From Evernia prunastri (Eukaryota > Ascomycota > Lecanoromycetes > Lecanorales > Parmeliaceae), in contig NKYR01000095.1 in assembly GCA_003184365.1 (NCBI GenBank), positions 100,114-164,113 on the forward strand: 64,000 nt of DNA, read 5' to 3'. The notes under the pieces are model-generated. The model was not told the DNA's origin, searched no databases, and saw only the letters and a program-made list of their open reading frames with translations. Numbering within the stretch: position 1 is the stretch's first letter; each line of letters starts with the position of its first letter. The position numbers and the translations under genes are program-made. Below, piece after piece: positions 63,399 through 64,000 of the stretch.

Positions 63399-64000
63399 AT
63401 GGCAAATTTGAGCGCGGTAAACGAGGCTACTCCACTTGATATGACAGAACTGCAAGAGTCTCTCAAGGAAATTCAACAAGGAGCCAGCAGCCTCTTAAAA
63501 CAAACGAAAGATCGAAGACTTTCAGTGATCCCAAAGGACGGAGAGAACTTCGATACAACCCTGGATCCATGGAATATCAACTCCCCTGAGGACCTAACTC
63601 AGTCCGTAGAGAGCAACGTACTCTCAGTCCTAGAAATGATTCAAACTCTCCGTGAGCAACGCGATGCTGGCATTCACAATACAGAGCAACTTGATCGCTA
63701 TGCCCTGGCTATCGGGCACTATGAGNTGATTCTGGATGTACTGGCGCATATTGTGTAATTGACGCTGAGTATGCTTTGGAAGTCTGCCAAGCACTAGACA
63801 TAGCAGTGACGCCCATTGCACCCCAACCATTGAAGGGATATGATGGCAAGCTGGCAAAGAACCCTATTACGCAGGCGATCTATCCACATCTCTCCGTTGG
63901 TGGCCATGAGGAAAGCACGGTACCCCTTCTCCTAGCACCATTGGGTCAGCATCGTCTTATTCTTGGGAAGCCCTGGATGAACAAGCATCAAGTTCTCTTA
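63399..64000 (+). pseudogene. Retrotransposon Gag start and protease-like block, disrupted
   Basis: A 119-codon frame from the ATG at 63399 (MANLSAVNEATPLDMTELQE) has the helical, polar look of a Gag N-terminus and stops at 63,758. From about 63,755, in another frame, IDAEYALEVCQALDIAV ... LKGYDGK ... LLLAPLGQHRLILGKPWM resembles the retropepsin region of fungal gypsy elements, whose usual forms are FIDxxFA, LExxDGR and LGxxxIILGxPWL. The distance between the Gag start and protease is far too short for a complete Gag with zinc knuckle, so an internal deletion is likely. One ambiguous base (N) stands at 63,726. Confidence 0.55.

Larger units (their letters stand above)
62899..64000 (+). mobile_element. 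LTR retrotransposon, gypsy (Ty3)-like, 5' part
   Basis: A putative 5' LTR is followed by a leader, a Gag-like start and an aspartic-protease-like block, the order of a Ty3/gypsy element in + orientation. The window ends inside the pol region, so reverse transcriptase, integrase and the 3' LTR lie outside. The coding part is already disrupted (see the CDS entry). Confidence 0.6.

Overview
The window reads as nuclear DNA of a filamentous ascomycete (Pezizomycotina, probably a dothideomycete; the class is inference). Genes are monocistronic on both strands. Introns are short (about 47-108 nt) with GT-AG borders and CTRAY-type branch points. The families are typically fungal: HET domain, NACHT-ankyrin STAND, HeLo/kinase-like, LysM, subgroup C GH18 chitinase, GT90, TPO-type MFS, F-box and a fungal gypsy-type LTR element.

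Layout. 0.3-2.7 kb: decayed membrane-protein gene. 4-5 kb: Ser/Arg/His-rich low-complexity protein. 5.8-7.4 kb: APC amino-acid/GABA permease (-). 8.1-8.7 kb: arylamine N-acetyltransferase remnant (-). 10.2-16.4 kb: a HET-domain gene followed by a NACHT-ankyrin (NLR-like) gene, both +. 17.6-24.5 kb: three F-box-type genes. 25.6-33.7 kb: a divergent pair, a five-LysM protein (-) and a chitin-binding/GH18 chitinase (+), both intron-rich and both damaged. 34-35.3 kb: conserved ascomycete protein of unknown function. 35.6-37.4 kb: MFS transporter. 39-40.3 kb: a second copy of the 17.6-kb F-box family. 40.8-42.2 kb: GT90 glycosyltransferase. 43.2-44.6 kb: secreted aspartyl protease. 46.2-48.1 kb: HhH-GPD DNA glycosylase. 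48.7-49.8 kb: DUF4185-like protein. 50.3-52.3 kb: broken HeLo/kinase-like gene. 53-53.9 kb: aldo-keto reductase. 54.5-55.7 kb: fifth F-box-type gene. 58.2-59.1 kb: secreted Cys-rich repeat protein with Kex2-type sites. 60.2-61.7 kb: coiled-coil/RGG protein. 62.9-64 kb: 5' end of an LTR retrotransposon running off the window.

Two themes stand out. First, three classes of fungal non-self recognition gene (HET, NACHT-ANK, HeLo-kinase) lie within 42 kb, with F-box expansion and a chitin-handling pair, which is typical of fast-evolving accessory sequence. Second, many genes carry single-nucleotide frameshifts, isolated stops or destroyed splice donors, while long neighbours (NACHT-ANK, permease, transporter, GT90, protease) are fully open. 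That is either selective decay of accessory genes or residual assembly indels, and raw-read remapping would decide. The most novel candidate is the repeat precursor at 58,176-59,135: signal peptide, four about 48-residue units with six cysteines each, and dibasic sites between units, which is the architecture of a Kex2-processed repeat protein.

Exon borders below were placed by eye from splice signals and reading-frame continuity. Family names come from motif recognition and no database search was run.
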